Source: Micrasema longulum
Taxonomy: Eukaryota > Arthropoda > Insecta > Trichoptera > Brachycentridae
NCBI GenBank assembly: GCA_022494885.1
Contig: JAGVSM010004562.1
Coordinates: 186,001 to 250,000, forward strand
Reading direction: 5' to 3'
Length of the DNA stretch: 64,000 bases
Both the position numbers and the translations under genes were made by a program. Shown in pieces: positions 1 through 10,322 of this stretch (its first letter is position 1; every line of letters starts with the position of its first letter). Under the pieces are notes generated by a model that did not search any database, had not been told where the DNA came from, and saw only the letters and a list, made by a program, of their open reading frames with translations.

Positions 1-210
1 AATAATGTGACCTCACTGGGGTTACCCATGCCGAGGACACTTACCAAAATACTTTTTTTATATTTTTACATTTGAGAATATACAATAAAGACTTAGTATA
101 CAGACAGAAATAACAAAATGTTCAGATACTTTTAAACACTTCGTATTTATGTTTATATTTCATTTATACACACATTTATTATTTACATTATAAAACGTAC
201 AATTAAAGAA
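1..210 (-). repeat. Dispersed repeat A, copy 1 (probable LINE 3'UTR end)
   Basis: About 210 bp starting AATAATGTGACCTCACTGGG. The same sequence recurs inverted at 5218-5427 and in the same orientation near 40044-40170. At 40008 the shared part adjoins a TTTATTTATTTATT run, which on the minus strand would be an A-rich 3' tail, so I read the family as a minus-strand LINE 3' end. The left edge of the window cuts this copy. Repetition is seen directly; the LINE assignment is inference. Confidence 0.7.
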
Positions 211-656
211 CAAAAACAAAACAATATTATTATATTTTTTAAATTTTCATAAACACACTAAATTTCTTTGTCAATTTCAAAAAATTGTAAAAAACGGCAA
301 AATTTTTTACTGTCCATTCACTCTGTAGCTGCAAGATGGGCTGTAATGTTGATTTACTTCACAAAATTTGCGCTGTATAAATTATCTAACTATATAAGTT
401 ATATACTCTGAGAACCAAATTTTGTTTCAAATATTTATTTTATTGATATCGTCATCATTAATGCGCCCCTTACCCGAATCGCTCTGAATGTAATTAGTTT
501 CTGCTAGAAGAATAATGGTCTAAGGCATTTACAAACGTAAAACAAGGAAGAAAATGCTGAAATACACAAGGAAAGAAATGGAGACATGCCTTAGCTAATT
601 GAAATGTTACAAATCGCACTGATTTAAGAACAATGATTAAACTATTCATCATAATT
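211..656. other. AT-rich spacer, nothing recognised
   Basis: No open frame, repeat match within the window, or structured RNA could be supported here. It lies between repeat A and a LINE C-terminal relic. Confidence 0.5.
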
Positions 657-803
657 CTATGTCCGCTCCCTAGTTAGACATATGGTGTCCACAAAGAGCT
701 TCCCTGCATCTCTGTTGGCTGCAAGCTCCTGTGCATCCTTCCAAGTCAGGTTTGCGTCCCGTAGTTCTGAAACAAACTGCCGACGATCAGTCAGCAACGG
801 ACG
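657..803 (-). pseudogene. LINE C-terminal tail relic (RRQFVSELRDANLTW type)
   Basis: The minus strand reads a 48-codon open frame containing RRQFVSELRDANLTW, then LAANRDAGKLFVDTIC and a stop. The same tail, with scattered stops, recurs at 20303-20458 (+), 38277-38430 (+) and 43495-43620 (-). In the last case it lies downstream of RT motifs, so I read it as the extreme C-terminus of an endonuclease/reverse-transcriptase polyprotein of an RTE/L1-like LINE. It is preceded directly by a CR1-type RT C-terminus (812-1510), an unexpected pairing. No start codon belongs to this piece; it is a 3' relic. Family naming is from memory of similar C-termini, not from a search. Confidence 0.6.
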
Positions 804-811
804 TCAACGGA

Positions 812-1510
812 CATTCAACCCACGAGTCAGAATATTGAATTTTAATTATCGCAGTAATGATGGAATATCGATTTATACCACTTGCCATGTATGCCAAACA
901 TATATATGGAATCAATATTAGTTTTACGTTTTTGTAGACTGGAAATATTTAACATTTACTCTATATCAGCATAAGCATAATTACCTCTCTCTAGTCCAAG
1001 CATCCACGCTATTTTTCGAAACAAGCGATGTTGGACTGATTAAATGTGATTTATAGGATTGACATAGAACGGAGACCAGACCACGAAGGCACATTCTAGA
1101 AGAGGGTAAACAGTTGAGCAATAAATAGTTTTTTATTGTACGGACATGAGTAAAATCAGAGGATATTCTGTTAATGAAGCCAAGTAATTTCAGTGATTTA
1201 TTTACTGTATTATTTTTATGCTCGTTGTTTGTCAGTTTATAGTCCAAAACAACTCTTAAATCTCTGATGGACTTAACGACATCAATTTTGGAGTTTTCTA
1301 TTAGGTACTCGAAGGAAATCGGTTGTTTTGTTCTATGACATGACATTATTTTGCATTTTTTTAGATTTAGTTCTAATTTATTGACTTTACACCATTTATC
1401 GAAAGAGTTAATGTCTGATTGAAGAAAAAAACAGTCTTGTAAAGTTTGAACTATTCAAAGAATTTTGCTATCGTCCGCGAAGAGCCAAAAGCGAGAGAGA
1501 ATGATTTAGC
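812..1510 (-). pseudogene. CR1/jockey-type reverse transcriptase, C-terminal relic
   Basis: Reading the minus strand from about 1500, the frame gives FWLFADDSKIL, a stop, then SFDKWCKVNKLELNLKKC, SIRDLRVVLDYKL, NKSLKLLGFINRISSDFTHV and on to about 981. FADD is the RT catalytic motif C; the rest is the thumb and connection region of CR1/jockey elements. One internal TGA and later frame loss mark it as dead. After 981 the remains of NISSLQKRKTNIDSIYMFGI can still be read to about 870. A close copy of the same family sits at 22748-23296 on the same strand. It lacks the endonuclease and palm N-terminus, so it is a 5'-truncated retrocopy. Confidence 0.85.
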
Positions 1511-1614
1511 AACATCATCAACATATTGTATAAATATCTTCATAATCTAATCAAATCATGTTTGTCCTAATCAGTGCATGTGCTTGTTAAGATGCATGTC
1601 GAGTTAGTTTTATA

Positions 1615-1760
1615 TTTTTATGCAACAACTATGGTGAAGATATACAGTGGGTTTTGCATGTTGGTTTAATTTGTGCCCTTACGAAGAGTCGAGTACGTCT
1701 CTAAGCCGGTAGACATAGAAAAGTCGGTAAGTGGTTATATACGAATATAAAATCACTTTT
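1615..1760. repeat. Dispersed repeat F, copy 1
   Basis: A stretch running from GCATGTTGG through AGCCGGTAGACATA to a GTTATATACGAATA motif is matched by 30430-30560, with substitutions and small gaps. Function unknown; most likely a MITE or LINE 3'UTR piece. A short related motif, ACCGGTAGACAGATAAATCC, occurs near 56519. Confidence 0.5.
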
Positions 1761-2226
1761 AGTTTAATAATACTCTTGTTCACATGTTGTATTTTTGCAA
1801 AGCAGGTCCCTTTTTGTGCTTTTTAGTTACCTTTCATTCTGACTAAACGAATTTTACCAGCAGGCGGCAGTTGCAATAAATTGATTGTTATTAGGTACTA
1901 CAGTTTGTATATATTGAACGCTCTGCCAGGAGTACAATTCACTCCGGTAAGTTAATTTAAAGCTGAGTAAACAAAACATTTGTCAGAATGGTTTGTGTGT
2001 ACAAAAACACTTAGTGAATTATTACAGAAAAGGAAAGCTTTTTATTAGATGTAAGTCAAACAAAAGTGAAAATCTGCGAAGTAGAGAGTTTGTAAATTTG
2101 TTATAGGATGGCGAGAAAAACGATTGAGTTATAATTTTAAAATAAAGTTAGTTTTTTTTCTCTTATTTTTGCTCAATTTTACAAATTCGTCATGAAAAAG
2201 TACCTGCAAATTCTTTTCCATTTATC
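1761..2226. other. Spacer, nothing recognised
   Basis: AT-rich sequence without a supported gene, repeat or RNA. Confidence 0.4.
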
Positions 2227-2398
2227 ACGTTCCTCTTATTTTTATACTGAGAGGTGGAGGTCAGTGCAATTCTAGCTCCTGACGTCACTGCAATCTGTAA
2301 AAATCAGTTGTGCTGGGTCCCCATGAATAGTTCTCGCCTCCATGCCAAGGTCTATAAAGAGCCTGGCTGCTGTGTGAAAGGCGAGAGTTTACATTTTG
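2227..2398 (-). repeat. LINE 3'UTR piece, shared with 20000-20068
   Basis: Follows the stop of the zinc-knuckle relic on the minus strand. About 75 bp containing AGAGGTGGAGGTCAGTGC recurs reverse-complemented at 20000-20068, with the flanking GCTCCTGACNTCACTG also conserved. It is notably more GC-rich than its surroundings. The two copies define the 3' end of one LINE family. Confidence 0.65.
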
Positions 2399-2662
2399 CT
2401 AAATCTCCCTCTCCAAGCCTAGATCCGTAAAGTATTGGGCTATTAGGTAAGGAGCGACCTGTTTAACATCCTCAGGTTTAACTAGTGGTCCTCGAGGATG
2501 AGGCTCCCTTTATGATGTGAAGTATCACATACGCATAGAATGTGTCAAGGTATTTCCTCATCTGCACTGCAGAATCTACATATAAACATTTCGGAAAGGT
2601 TTATTCTAGCAAGGTGTTTGTTCAATCTGCAGTCCCCTGTAAGGGCTCTAATGAACCCTCAC
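2399..2662 (-). pseudogene. Non-LTR retrotransposon C-terminus with zinc knuckle
   Basis: The minus-strand frame reads FIRALTGDCRLNKHLARIN, then a cysteine/histidine module CRFC...H..LCVC (Cx2C, His, Cx4 spacing), and ends PYLIAQYFTDLGLERE before a stop at 2399. The LTGHCRLN-like block followed by a CCHC knuckle is typical of the C-terminal part of jockey/I/R1-type LINE polyproteins, next to the RNase H domain. Two in-frame stops (after EEIP and after LEDH) show it is dead. Upstream sequence to 2764 is probably the same element but too decayed to read. Confidence 0.75.
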
Positions 2663-2770
2663 TTAATTTCGGCTGAGCGTTATAAGGTCGAAGGTAAACC
2701 TTTGCGAGTACCCTTTTACCAGTTTTTTCGCATGATGCTGACCAAGTACTTTTTGCCAGAGTAAAACGCT

Positions 2771-3595
2771 TTTACCACAATCCTCAGTATTTTATTTAAC
2801 TAGCAATACAGAACACAGACAGAGCACGGGACAGAACACCTTTATTGTTAACACCTTTAGTTGATACTCAATTAACCCTTAATGTTTAGGCAACCATTTT
2901 ATTGTGGGTGAAATAAAAACTTTTTTTAGAGAAATTCTGAAAGTATCTGATTACGTTTATGTACATTCGATAGCATATCTCTTTATTATAAATAATAATA
3001 ATACTTTCTGTGAATCGTAATGAAATGTATTATAAAAAATATTTAAGGCAGTAAATTGAGTTTATTTATAATATGTATTTCACTTACATATTCATCAAAT
3101 TCAAAAGTTACAGTTTTCCAAGTGGGAATTTAACAGTTAAAAAAATATATTGTGGTATTATTGCAAACAGAAAAACACAATTTGGCAGTTTATGATCACT
3201 AAATTTTATTTTTCAATGAATTCTGCGTGTTCTTCAGGAGGTTTTGTTCCATCATCAACTTTCCATTTGAAAAACAATGCAATCTCTAACTTTACTGTTA
3301 CCTTAGGCTTAATCAAATGAAACTGTACTTTTGGAACTAAAATGATTTATTTTGGATGGCTTTTAAAAAAAAAAATATTATGTCATGCGTAAATTAATTT
3401 CTAAATATAAATAATATTTTCAAAAATGAAATTAATATGTTACCGCTTGACTACAACATACCGCACATTACACTTAAGAACAAAAGTATCTTTTTGGAAC
3501 TCTCTGCAATCTGAAAGCCTCAGCATCATTGTGCTGAAAAAAAGTCATCCAGAAGTTCATAATATGCACTTCATTGGATTGAGAAAAAGACGGCA
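2771..3595. other. AT-rich spacer, nothing recognised
   Basis: Long A/T runs and no supported coding or structured feature. Confidence 0.4.
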
Positions 3596-3925
3596 GTGAA
3601 TTCTTCACCGACAGAATTGATTGGAAGTTATCAATTTACCGAAATGATTTTGAAACTTTCTAGGCCTTTAAACTTATATAAACTTAGGCAGACACAGGAT
3701 TTTTTTTTTGCTTTCGAACCAAAGATTTTACATAAACCTAGAAATTACAGTGCAAGAAAAATAAAAAAGGTAATTGAAAAACACAAACATCCAAATGAAA
3801 TTAACAACGACGACGCCGACGGGCTGAAATTAAACTCAACATGGTTCCTCGTACTACACACTATAAAAATGAGAAAGAATGTACCTACTGCCAACTGCGA
3901 CATGGTACAAATTACTAGTATATAA
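3596..3925 (+). pseudogene. Possible Penelope-like element C-terminus (GIY-YIG side)
   Basis: A 109-codon open frame. The N-terminal half is unremarkable, but residues from about 48 read YSARKIKKVIEKHKHPNEI and then NNDDADGLKLNSTWFLVL. This resembles the basic helix plus N-x-D-D-G-L-x-L-x-x-x-W pattern at the C-terminus of Penelope-like retroelement proteins and similar arthropod retroelement ORFs. No RT or GIY-YIG core is visible upstream, so at most this is a 3' remnant. The start is arbitrary because the conserved part begins well inside the frame. It is followed at 3959 by a CTGAAGA...GAAAC pattern (see findings). Alternative: an unrelated retroelement tail or chance open frame. Confidence 0.4.
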
Positions 3926-4020
3926 ACACACATTTTATTCTATAAAAACACAGTTTATTCTGAAGATGGCTTCTGCAATGGTAGCTGAAACTTTGGAACG
4001 AATCCAACTTTACACGGGAT

Positions 4021-5217
4021 CACCAAAAAAAAAAAATTTTTTATATAAAGAATAAGTAACATTTGGTGTACCTGTATAAAAGAAAATTCATTAAAAAAAA
4101 CAGCTTTTTTTTAAAAGCCTATTATGTAAATCCGTCTGTTTTTGTGATGTAACTCGCGTAGCAAAATGCAATAAATAAATCAATATTTCGGCAACTATTT
4201 TGAATATTGTTTCAATTTTAAAGTAGTTTTAACACATAAAAAAGAAAATAACACGTTAAGGATAGTAAGAAATTTTTTAATAAAATCTTTGTCCATCAGA
4301 TTATCAAAAATGACAAAATATCGAGTGCACTAGGACAAATACATAAAACAGTCAAATGATGTTATCTAATTAGATCACCAAAGCAAGACACAAATAATAA
4401 TTTTAATAAAGCAAAAAGAGACAGTGATTATCAGGCGTTTATTTCCTCACCTCACGTAACCTAAAGTTAACTTAAGGTTACTTCAGGTTACTACACATTG
4501 ACTCAAGGAAGTTTTTTCACTAAGTATGTTAAAGGTTAAATTGGTTAAAAAAAACATAAAACGTCTTTTTATGGTACAAAATTTTCTTTATCACATTTAA
4601 TCGTAAATAGATCAAAAAAGTTATTTAATCTTATAATAAATAATTAATCGAAGTACCTACATAAATCCCTAACAAACGGGCAGCGGATTTCCCTGTTCAC
4701 GAAACAAAAATCTTTAACGACTTTCCGCAGAAGTTGGAAACAAAAAATAAATAATTTAAATCAATCAATCGGTAAATAACTTTTTGGATCGTTTAGTGGA
4801 AGTAATAATTCATAACACATTGTGTTAAATACCCACTGACCTAACAAAAAAAAGTGAAATAATTCATGTCTCGAGACAGGTAATTAGAAAACAAAATATT
4901 TTGTTTAATTAGGATAGGTTATAAAAAATAAATTATATCCATACCATGTTTTTAGATCTACCATCCAGTATATATTCTGAAAGATTTTGAACTGACAAAA
5001 GACAATGAAAAGTGTTTTTTGGGTTTAGAGAAAATGGGAAAAGATTTATGTTATAACCATGACGTCATTGTTTCAGATTTCACTGGAGGGAAAATGGAAT
5101 ATTATTCTGATTGTATTGTTAACATGAGTATGAAATTATATTTGTTTTTATAAAATATGAATAGACATCAGGCCATCTGTGTAAGTTATAAATATATATT
5201 CAAAAATATAAAAATTT
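4021..5217. other. AT-rich spacer, nothing recognised
   Basis: No supported feature. Around 4440-4500 there are several degenerate AGGTTAC-like units, too irregular to call a tandem repeat. Confidence 0.4.
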
Positions 5218-5480
5218 AAAACAAATATTTGCGTTTTGTAATATAAATATTAAAGATATACACAAATGAAATGTAAACATAAATACGTTGTGTTTAAAAC
5301 TGGGTGAACATTTTGTTATTTCTCTTTGTATATAAAGTCTTCTTTGTATATTATCACATGTAAAAATATAAAAGTATACTGCTAAGTGTCCTCAGCACGA
5401 GTAACCCCAGTGAAGTCATATTATTTTTATTATTAATTATACTTCATAATGGAAAAAAGTGAATAAAATGTACATATGTG
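5218..5480 (+). repeat. Dispersed repeat A, copy 2 (inverted relative to copy 1)
   Basis: The reverse complement of 5218-5427 aligns along its length with 1-210. Past 5427 a GTGAATAAAATG stretch carries an AATAAA signal, in keeping with a plus-strand LINE 3' end. Copies 1 and 2 face each other across 5 kb, but the interior holds unrelated LINE pieces, so they are not the ends of one element. Confidence 0.65.
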
Positions 5481-5689
5481 TATACATTACAAAAAAAATA
5501 TAACATATCACAAACTCAATGAGGCTAAAAGCCCTGTGTTGAGTTGGGATAAAATATAATGGAAAGTGGAAGCATCGACATTATTAAAAACAAAATTAAA
5601 AATTATTAGATAAACACGCTTAACTTTTTTATTATTTAGAAAAAAATATTATATCATTATTTTATTTTTTTCCTCTATTTTAAAGGCTT

Positions 5690-5866
5690 ATCAGCAGGTA
5701 GAAAAGAGAGGATATGAAAAAAAAATCAACGAAAAATTCACCACAACACCCAGACCAATTGAGAAAAAATCTTTCTTAGATTTTTTTCTTGCAACTGGCG
5801 AGAATCGAACCTGCGACGCCAGTCTCACAGTTAGCCGCTATCCAACTTCGCCACGGCGCCTGTCTA
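5690..5866 (-). mobile_element. tRNA-derived SINE (type S2b)
   Basis: On the minus strand, 5866 to 5797 reads as a tRNA-like head: an A-box-like TGGCGAAGTTGGATAGCGG and a B box GGTTCGATTC, the two halves of an internal RNA polymerase III promoter. The 3' CCA-side acceptor stem does not pair, so this is not a functional tRNA gene. The body that follows includes TTTTTCTCAATTGGTCTGGG, which is shared with the SINE at 62812-62992 although its tRNA-like head differs. It lies just beyond the A-rich 3' end of the large LINE. Confidence 0.6.
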
Positions 5867-6016
5867 TATTATATATATCTATGCAATATCTCGCAGCAGT
5901 CTCCCTGCAATGGTTGTTTTAAAAATCCAAACTTGTACACTCTTTTTGAAAATAGCTTTTGTTTTGAATATAATATTTTTTTTATTTTATTTTTTTTTTT
6001 ATTTTTTATTTAATCC

Positions 6017-6275
6017 AATATAAAATACAATACAAATACATAGTTAACAAAATGTCTATACAATAGGTAGGTACATTCAATATATATATATTTTTATGGA
6101 TATAGCCACTCCACTGGCCCACAGGCACGTTCCGGAGTGTCAGTGTATTTTTTATTCATACATAATTGTACATAATTTCACATCAATTGTGTAAAAATTT
6201 AAAAGAAATAAAAAAAATAAAAATTAAAACATATCTACATCAATAAAACGAAAAAGGATTTTCAGGAAACTATAA
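6017..6275 (-). other. 3'UTR of the large LINE
   Basis: Lies between the ORF2 stop and the A-rich tail. It holds one GC-rich patch near 6105-6140 that contrasts with the AT-rich surroundings; 3'UTR structures of LINEs can be recognised by their own RT, but no clear stem was established here. Confidence 0.6.
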
Positions 6276-7439
6276 TTACATTCTTCTATATGAAACATAT
6301 TCCTCAGCTTCCTGTCTAGTCTTTTTAGTAATCCATGTATGTACTCTAGCTTTGAAAATATTGTTTTTCATTTTGTTCGCCAATATGTCCTTGCTTAAAA
6401 AGTTGTATAGCTTAGGGGCCAGAAACGTATAATGCCTTTGTCCGTAATTTGTTTTTTTCTTTGGGAGCAGAAGTATTGTCTTTTGTCTTTGCCTAGTGTC
6501 GTAAATTTGTTGTCCGTCATTATGTCTGTCAGGATTTTGATGGAAATGTCTTAAAATTGTCTTTATGTATATTTGTCTTATGTCTAGTACTGGAAATTCT
6601 GTAAAAAGTCTGTCTGTAGAGTATTGGTAAGGCTTTTTACTGGCTACTCTTAGTAAGGCTTTTTGGGCTTTTATTAATGGCTCTAATGTAGTTTTATTTG
6701 TTCCTCCCCATCCTATTATTCCGTAACTAATAGTTAATTGTGCTAGAGCATAGTATACATTAATTAGAGTTGCTTTGTTTAGGATGTTTCTAATGTTTTT
6801 AAATAAATATATCATTTTCCTTAGTTTGGTTGCTGTCTTATCTACGTGTATGTTCCACTTTAAATAACTATCAATGTGCATACCTAGATATTTTATATGA
6901 TCGACCTTTTCTATAGTTTGGCAGTCACAGTCGCTGTTTCTTGCATTTGTACATTCATGAATTTTAAGGGTTCTTTCTATTGGCTGATTTCGTTTGTCTA
7001 TACTAAAAGTCAAATATTTTGTTTTGTGCGCGTTAAGTGTAAGTAAGTTATAATCTAGCCATGTTTTCGTCTTTTCCAAGCCTTTCTCACTTGTACTGTA
7101 CACTTCTTTCCAGCTTTTAGCATGGAATAAAAGCACCGTTTCATCTGCAAAAGTTACAATGCGTCCATCAACATTCAAGTTACATAGTCCATTTACATAT
7201 ATTAGAAATAATGTAGGCCCTAATGTACTTCCCTGAGGTACCCCGAAATTTCCGGTAAGATTTTCGCTAATTGTATGACCTAATTTTACAGTTTGTTTTC
7301 TTTTGAAAATAAAACTTTCAAACCACTTTAGATATACACCTTTTATTCCATATGCTTGTAATTTCTTAACCAAAAGTATTTGTGACACTGAGTCAAAGGC
7401 TTTAGCCAGGTCAAGGAATACTGCTAATGTTTTTTTCAT
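6276..7439 (-). pseudogene. ORF2 reverse transcriptase, palm to C-terminus
   Basis: The 387-codon frame contains RT motif A as AVFLDLAKAFDSV, motif B as GNFGVPQGSTLGPTLFLIYV, then TFADETVLL at motif C, LGMHID and a C-terminal RHYTFLAPKLYNFLSK block. Motif C in RTs is F/YADD, and the second aspartate binds catalytic metal; here codon 7140-7142 gives Glu. That substitution alone is expected to abolish or strongly reduce polymerase activity. The frame overlaps the upstream RT piece by about 29 bp because of a 7-A run at 7430-7436 where six A would keep one frame. The Met at the start is therefore not a true initiator; the protein should continue from the preceding frame. Confidence 0.9.
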
Positions 7440-7955
7440 TTTGGTCTACGTTTTGATAAATGTATTCAGTTATGTCTAATATGGCATCCTGCGTTCCTAT
7501 TCCTTTACGAAATCCATATTGATTTGTTGAAAGCAGATTATTTTCACTAAGGTATTTAGTAAGTTGAGTGTTAACAATTTTTTCCAGAACTTTACTGAGA
7601 ATGTTTAGAAGAGATATTGGTCTATAATTATTTAGTTCTGTTTTGCTACCTTCTTTAAAAATTGGTATCACACAAGCTTCCTTCAGCTGGGTTGGGAATT
7701 CACCTGTTTTTATACTTTGATTGAATACGTGGCAGATTGGTATAGCTATCTCTTCATACAAAATCTTCAAAAGTTTAGCATCTATACCATCAGGTCCTTT
7801 TGAGCAGTCGGTTTTTAGGGTTTTTAGGTTTTTTTTAATTTTGTCTACTGTAATTTCTTTTATTGTAAACATTTCTTGAGAGTTAAATTCAATATTTTCA
7901 GTGTTTTCTAGTTCCCACTCTTTTTTATTCAATTTGTTAAGTATTTTACCAGCCA
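7411..7955 (-). pseudogene. ORF2 reverse transcriptase, N-terminal fingers
   Basis: Contains SKGPDGIDAKLLK, VIPIFKEGSKTELNNYRPIS and NQYGFRKGIGTQDAI, the RT0-RT2 region typical of CR1/jockey LINEs. The frame is entered from the endonuclease frame by a shift at an 8-A run (7957-7964): seven A would read straight through. It exits by the second shift at 7430-7436. Both breaks look like single-base homopolymer gains, so replication slippage or consensus sequencing error are both possible. No start codon of its own is needed. Confidence 0.88.
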
Positions 7956-9229
7956 GTTTTTTTTCCTATGGTAGAAAAATGTTTGTCGAGTGCATTTGCA
8001 ATTTCTTGTTTATTTGTGAATGTCCTGTCACTTTTAACTATGCTCGGTATTAGTGTTTGGTTTTTGTTTGACGTATTGTTCATTTCTTTAATTGCCTTCC
8101 ATATAGTTTTGGTATCATAACTGCTTTCTTCTATTTTGTTGGCGTAATATTTTTCTTTTACTTTTTTTATAGTTTTGGTACATGTATTTCTATATTTTTT
8201 ATAATAATGGAGTAGAGAATCATTGTTTGGGTGTTTTCTAATTAAACTATGTAGGTGATCACGTTTTTTTATACATTTCACTAAATTTTCTGAGATCCAA
8301 GGGGTAATCTTTTTTTGTTTGTGAGTAATTTTTAATGTTTCAGAATTTTCATTTATCTGTGTATTGAGGATGTCCACAAAGTTTTGCATGGCTTCACTTG
8401 CATTTTCTTGACTTAGGATGTTTGTCCATTTTTCCTCTTTCAATTTTTGTTTTATTTTGTCATAATTTATTCGTACATATATTTCTCTAGTAGTGTCAGT
8501 TTCTTTTTCCCTTTTCCCTATTATTCCCAGAAATGTAATGTAATGATCTGTGACTGCAGATTTTATTACTGCTGTGTCAGCTCCTGTTGATGATTTGATT
8601 TGAATGTGGTCAAAGCAAGTAATAGTTTTTGGTGTGACTCTAGTCGGAGCATCTATACCTATTTCGTAGCCATGATAGGCCAACATGCATAAGTAATCAT
8701 CTGCATTGGGATGCTTTTTTTCTATTGTATTAATGTTAATATCACCTATCACTACACCGTACTTAAAAGATTTATTATTATCTAATAATTGATTTAGGGA
8801 TTCAATAAATGGTATTATATTGTGTTGTGCCGGAGATCTATAAAGTGCCATTATGTTTGTATTTCCTATTTTAATTTGTAGGCAGTTTGCCCCACTTATA
8901 GATATTTCTTCTACTAATGCTTCAATGTTACTTTTGATGTATACCACTACTCCTTCAGCCCGATTTTTATTATTTTTTGTAGAATAATAGTTATATCCTT
9001 CGATGTATTTCTGTTCACTATTTTTTTTTAACCAGCATTCTGTTAAAACTATAATGTCTATTTTTAATTCTATTCTTTGGAGAAATATAATCAGTTCATT
9101 GAAATTCCTTTCTAAACTACGTATATTTACATTTAAAATTTTGTATTTATAGTTGCTACATAATATATTTATACTTTCTTCCACATTGTTTATTTCAAAC
9201 TTTTTCATTAAAGTAGTTTTTAATTCCAT
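7946..9229 (-). CDS. ORF2 N-terminal apurinic/apyrimidinic-type endonuclease
   Basis: A 427-codon open frame from an ATG at 9229. Motifs in order: LNVNIRSL near residue 35 (Asn of the APE active site), IIVLTECWL near 60 (catalytic Glu), ALYRSP near 128, VVIGDININ near 160 (Asp and Asn), and CFDHI with VTDHYITFL near 206-230 (SDH-type catalytic Asp/His). This enzyme nicks target DNA to prime reverse transcription. The endonuclease part is intact, followed by a linker rich in Lys/Asn up to DKHFSTIGKK, where an 8-A run breaks the frame before the RT. Upstream of the ATG the frame carries stops, so the start is reasonable. All key residues of the endonuclease look present, unlike the RT. Confidence 0.92.
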   Translation of the reverse strand: MELKTTLMKKFEINNVEESINILCSNYKYKILNVNIRSLERNFNELIIFLQRIELKIDIIVLTECWLKKNSEQKYIEGYNYYSTKNNKNRAEGVVVYIKSNIEALVEEISISGANCLQIKIGNTNIMALYRSPAQHNIIPFIESLNQLLDNNKSFKYGVVIGDININTIEKKHPNADDYLCMLAYHGYEIGIDAPTRVTPKTITCFDHIQIKSSTGADTAVIKSAVTDHYITFLGIIGKREKETDTTREIYVRINYDKIKQKLKEEKWTNILSQENASEAMQNFVDILNTQINENSETLKITHKQKKITPWISENLVKCIKKRDHLHSLIRKHPNNDSLLHYYKKYRNTCTKTIKKVKEKYYANKIEESSYDTKTIWKAIKEMNNTSNKNQTLIPSIVKSDRTFTNKQEIANALDKHFSTIGKKTGW

Positions 9230-10322
9230 AATAATAGTTATAGTTATTTACAGTACTTATTTATTCTAAATTAATATGAAAATAAGAAAAATTGCACACA
9301 CTTATGTTACACACTTAGTTTTAAGTTAATTACATTTTTTTAAATCAATATTAATATTCAAAGAGAATCTTTCTGTACAGCAATATAAAGATAAAAATAG
9401 ATATATTAGATCATAAAATAAACACAATATTATGTTTTACTTATCATATGTCTAAGTTCATGTTATAGTGATTACAGCTATGATGTTCATTGTTTAAATA
9501 GTATTGTGCTTTTTTTTTTTTTTATCAGTAATTATTTATTTATGTTACAACTTTATGATTTAATAATTGAGAAGTTTTTTTTTTGTACTGTCAATAGATA
9601 TATTATCAGAATAAGTATGTTTATAATAGGTACTTAGTACTAATTTTAGAATGAATTTAAATACTCTACATAAATTTATACCTGAAATTTAATACATAAT
9701 GTGGTCCTTGGTAGGCAAATATAATTTATTGAAAAAATTATATAAACGAATGTTGTCGGTAGATAATATAAAATGTACAAATTAAGTATTCATAATCTAT
9801 TTTAAAATTACAATGTCATCATTTACGTAGAGCACAACAGAAGTTCTTACAAGATATTAGTGTTATTACAAATGTATTTATTTTATTTTTTACATGACAG
9901 TTAGACAGTTTTGTAAAGATTTTTTATTTATTTTTATCTATTTAAAAAAAGGCTAATTTACGTACCTAAATGTTTTATTATAAGTTATTTAAATAATATA
10001 TAATTTTTTTAAATATTATTCTTTCATACTGCCATCTACTGATAGTTTTTTGAATTAATTTGTATTAGTAAAATGTATGGCTTTGAGTTATGACAAGTTG
10101 TCAGTTATTCATTTAAACAATATTTACATACTAGATTGATCTATTTACAAGTAATTATTATGTTTTTTAAAGGTTTCTTTATATGCTTAAAGTTGTAATT
10201 AGGATTACTGTACGATTTAATTTATACACTGTGTTTATGCCACGGTATAAGTGTTTTATGTGTTAAGTTTTTCAAGTCCAGTTAATATTTACTTAGTGAG
10301 TGCAACTTTTACATGTTTAAGG
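9230..10322. other. Long inter-ORF region of the LINE
   Basis: Separates the ORF1 stop from the ORF2 start by about 1.1 kb, much longer than usual in two-ORF LINEs. It is AT-rich with a T-run near 9511-9523 and no clear open frame. An insertion of another sequence between the ORFs is possible, but I could not define its ends. Confidence 0.5.

Noticed and set aside
4436..4500. AGGTTAC-like units as a tandem or telomere-like repeat
   Set aside because: Units are irregular in spacing and sequence; no array.
1..5427. Repeat A copies 1 and 2 as terminal inverted repeats of a 5.4-kb transposon
   Set aside because: The interior holds unrelated LINE relics in the same orientation, and a third solitary copy at 40 kb looks like a LINE 3'UTR.
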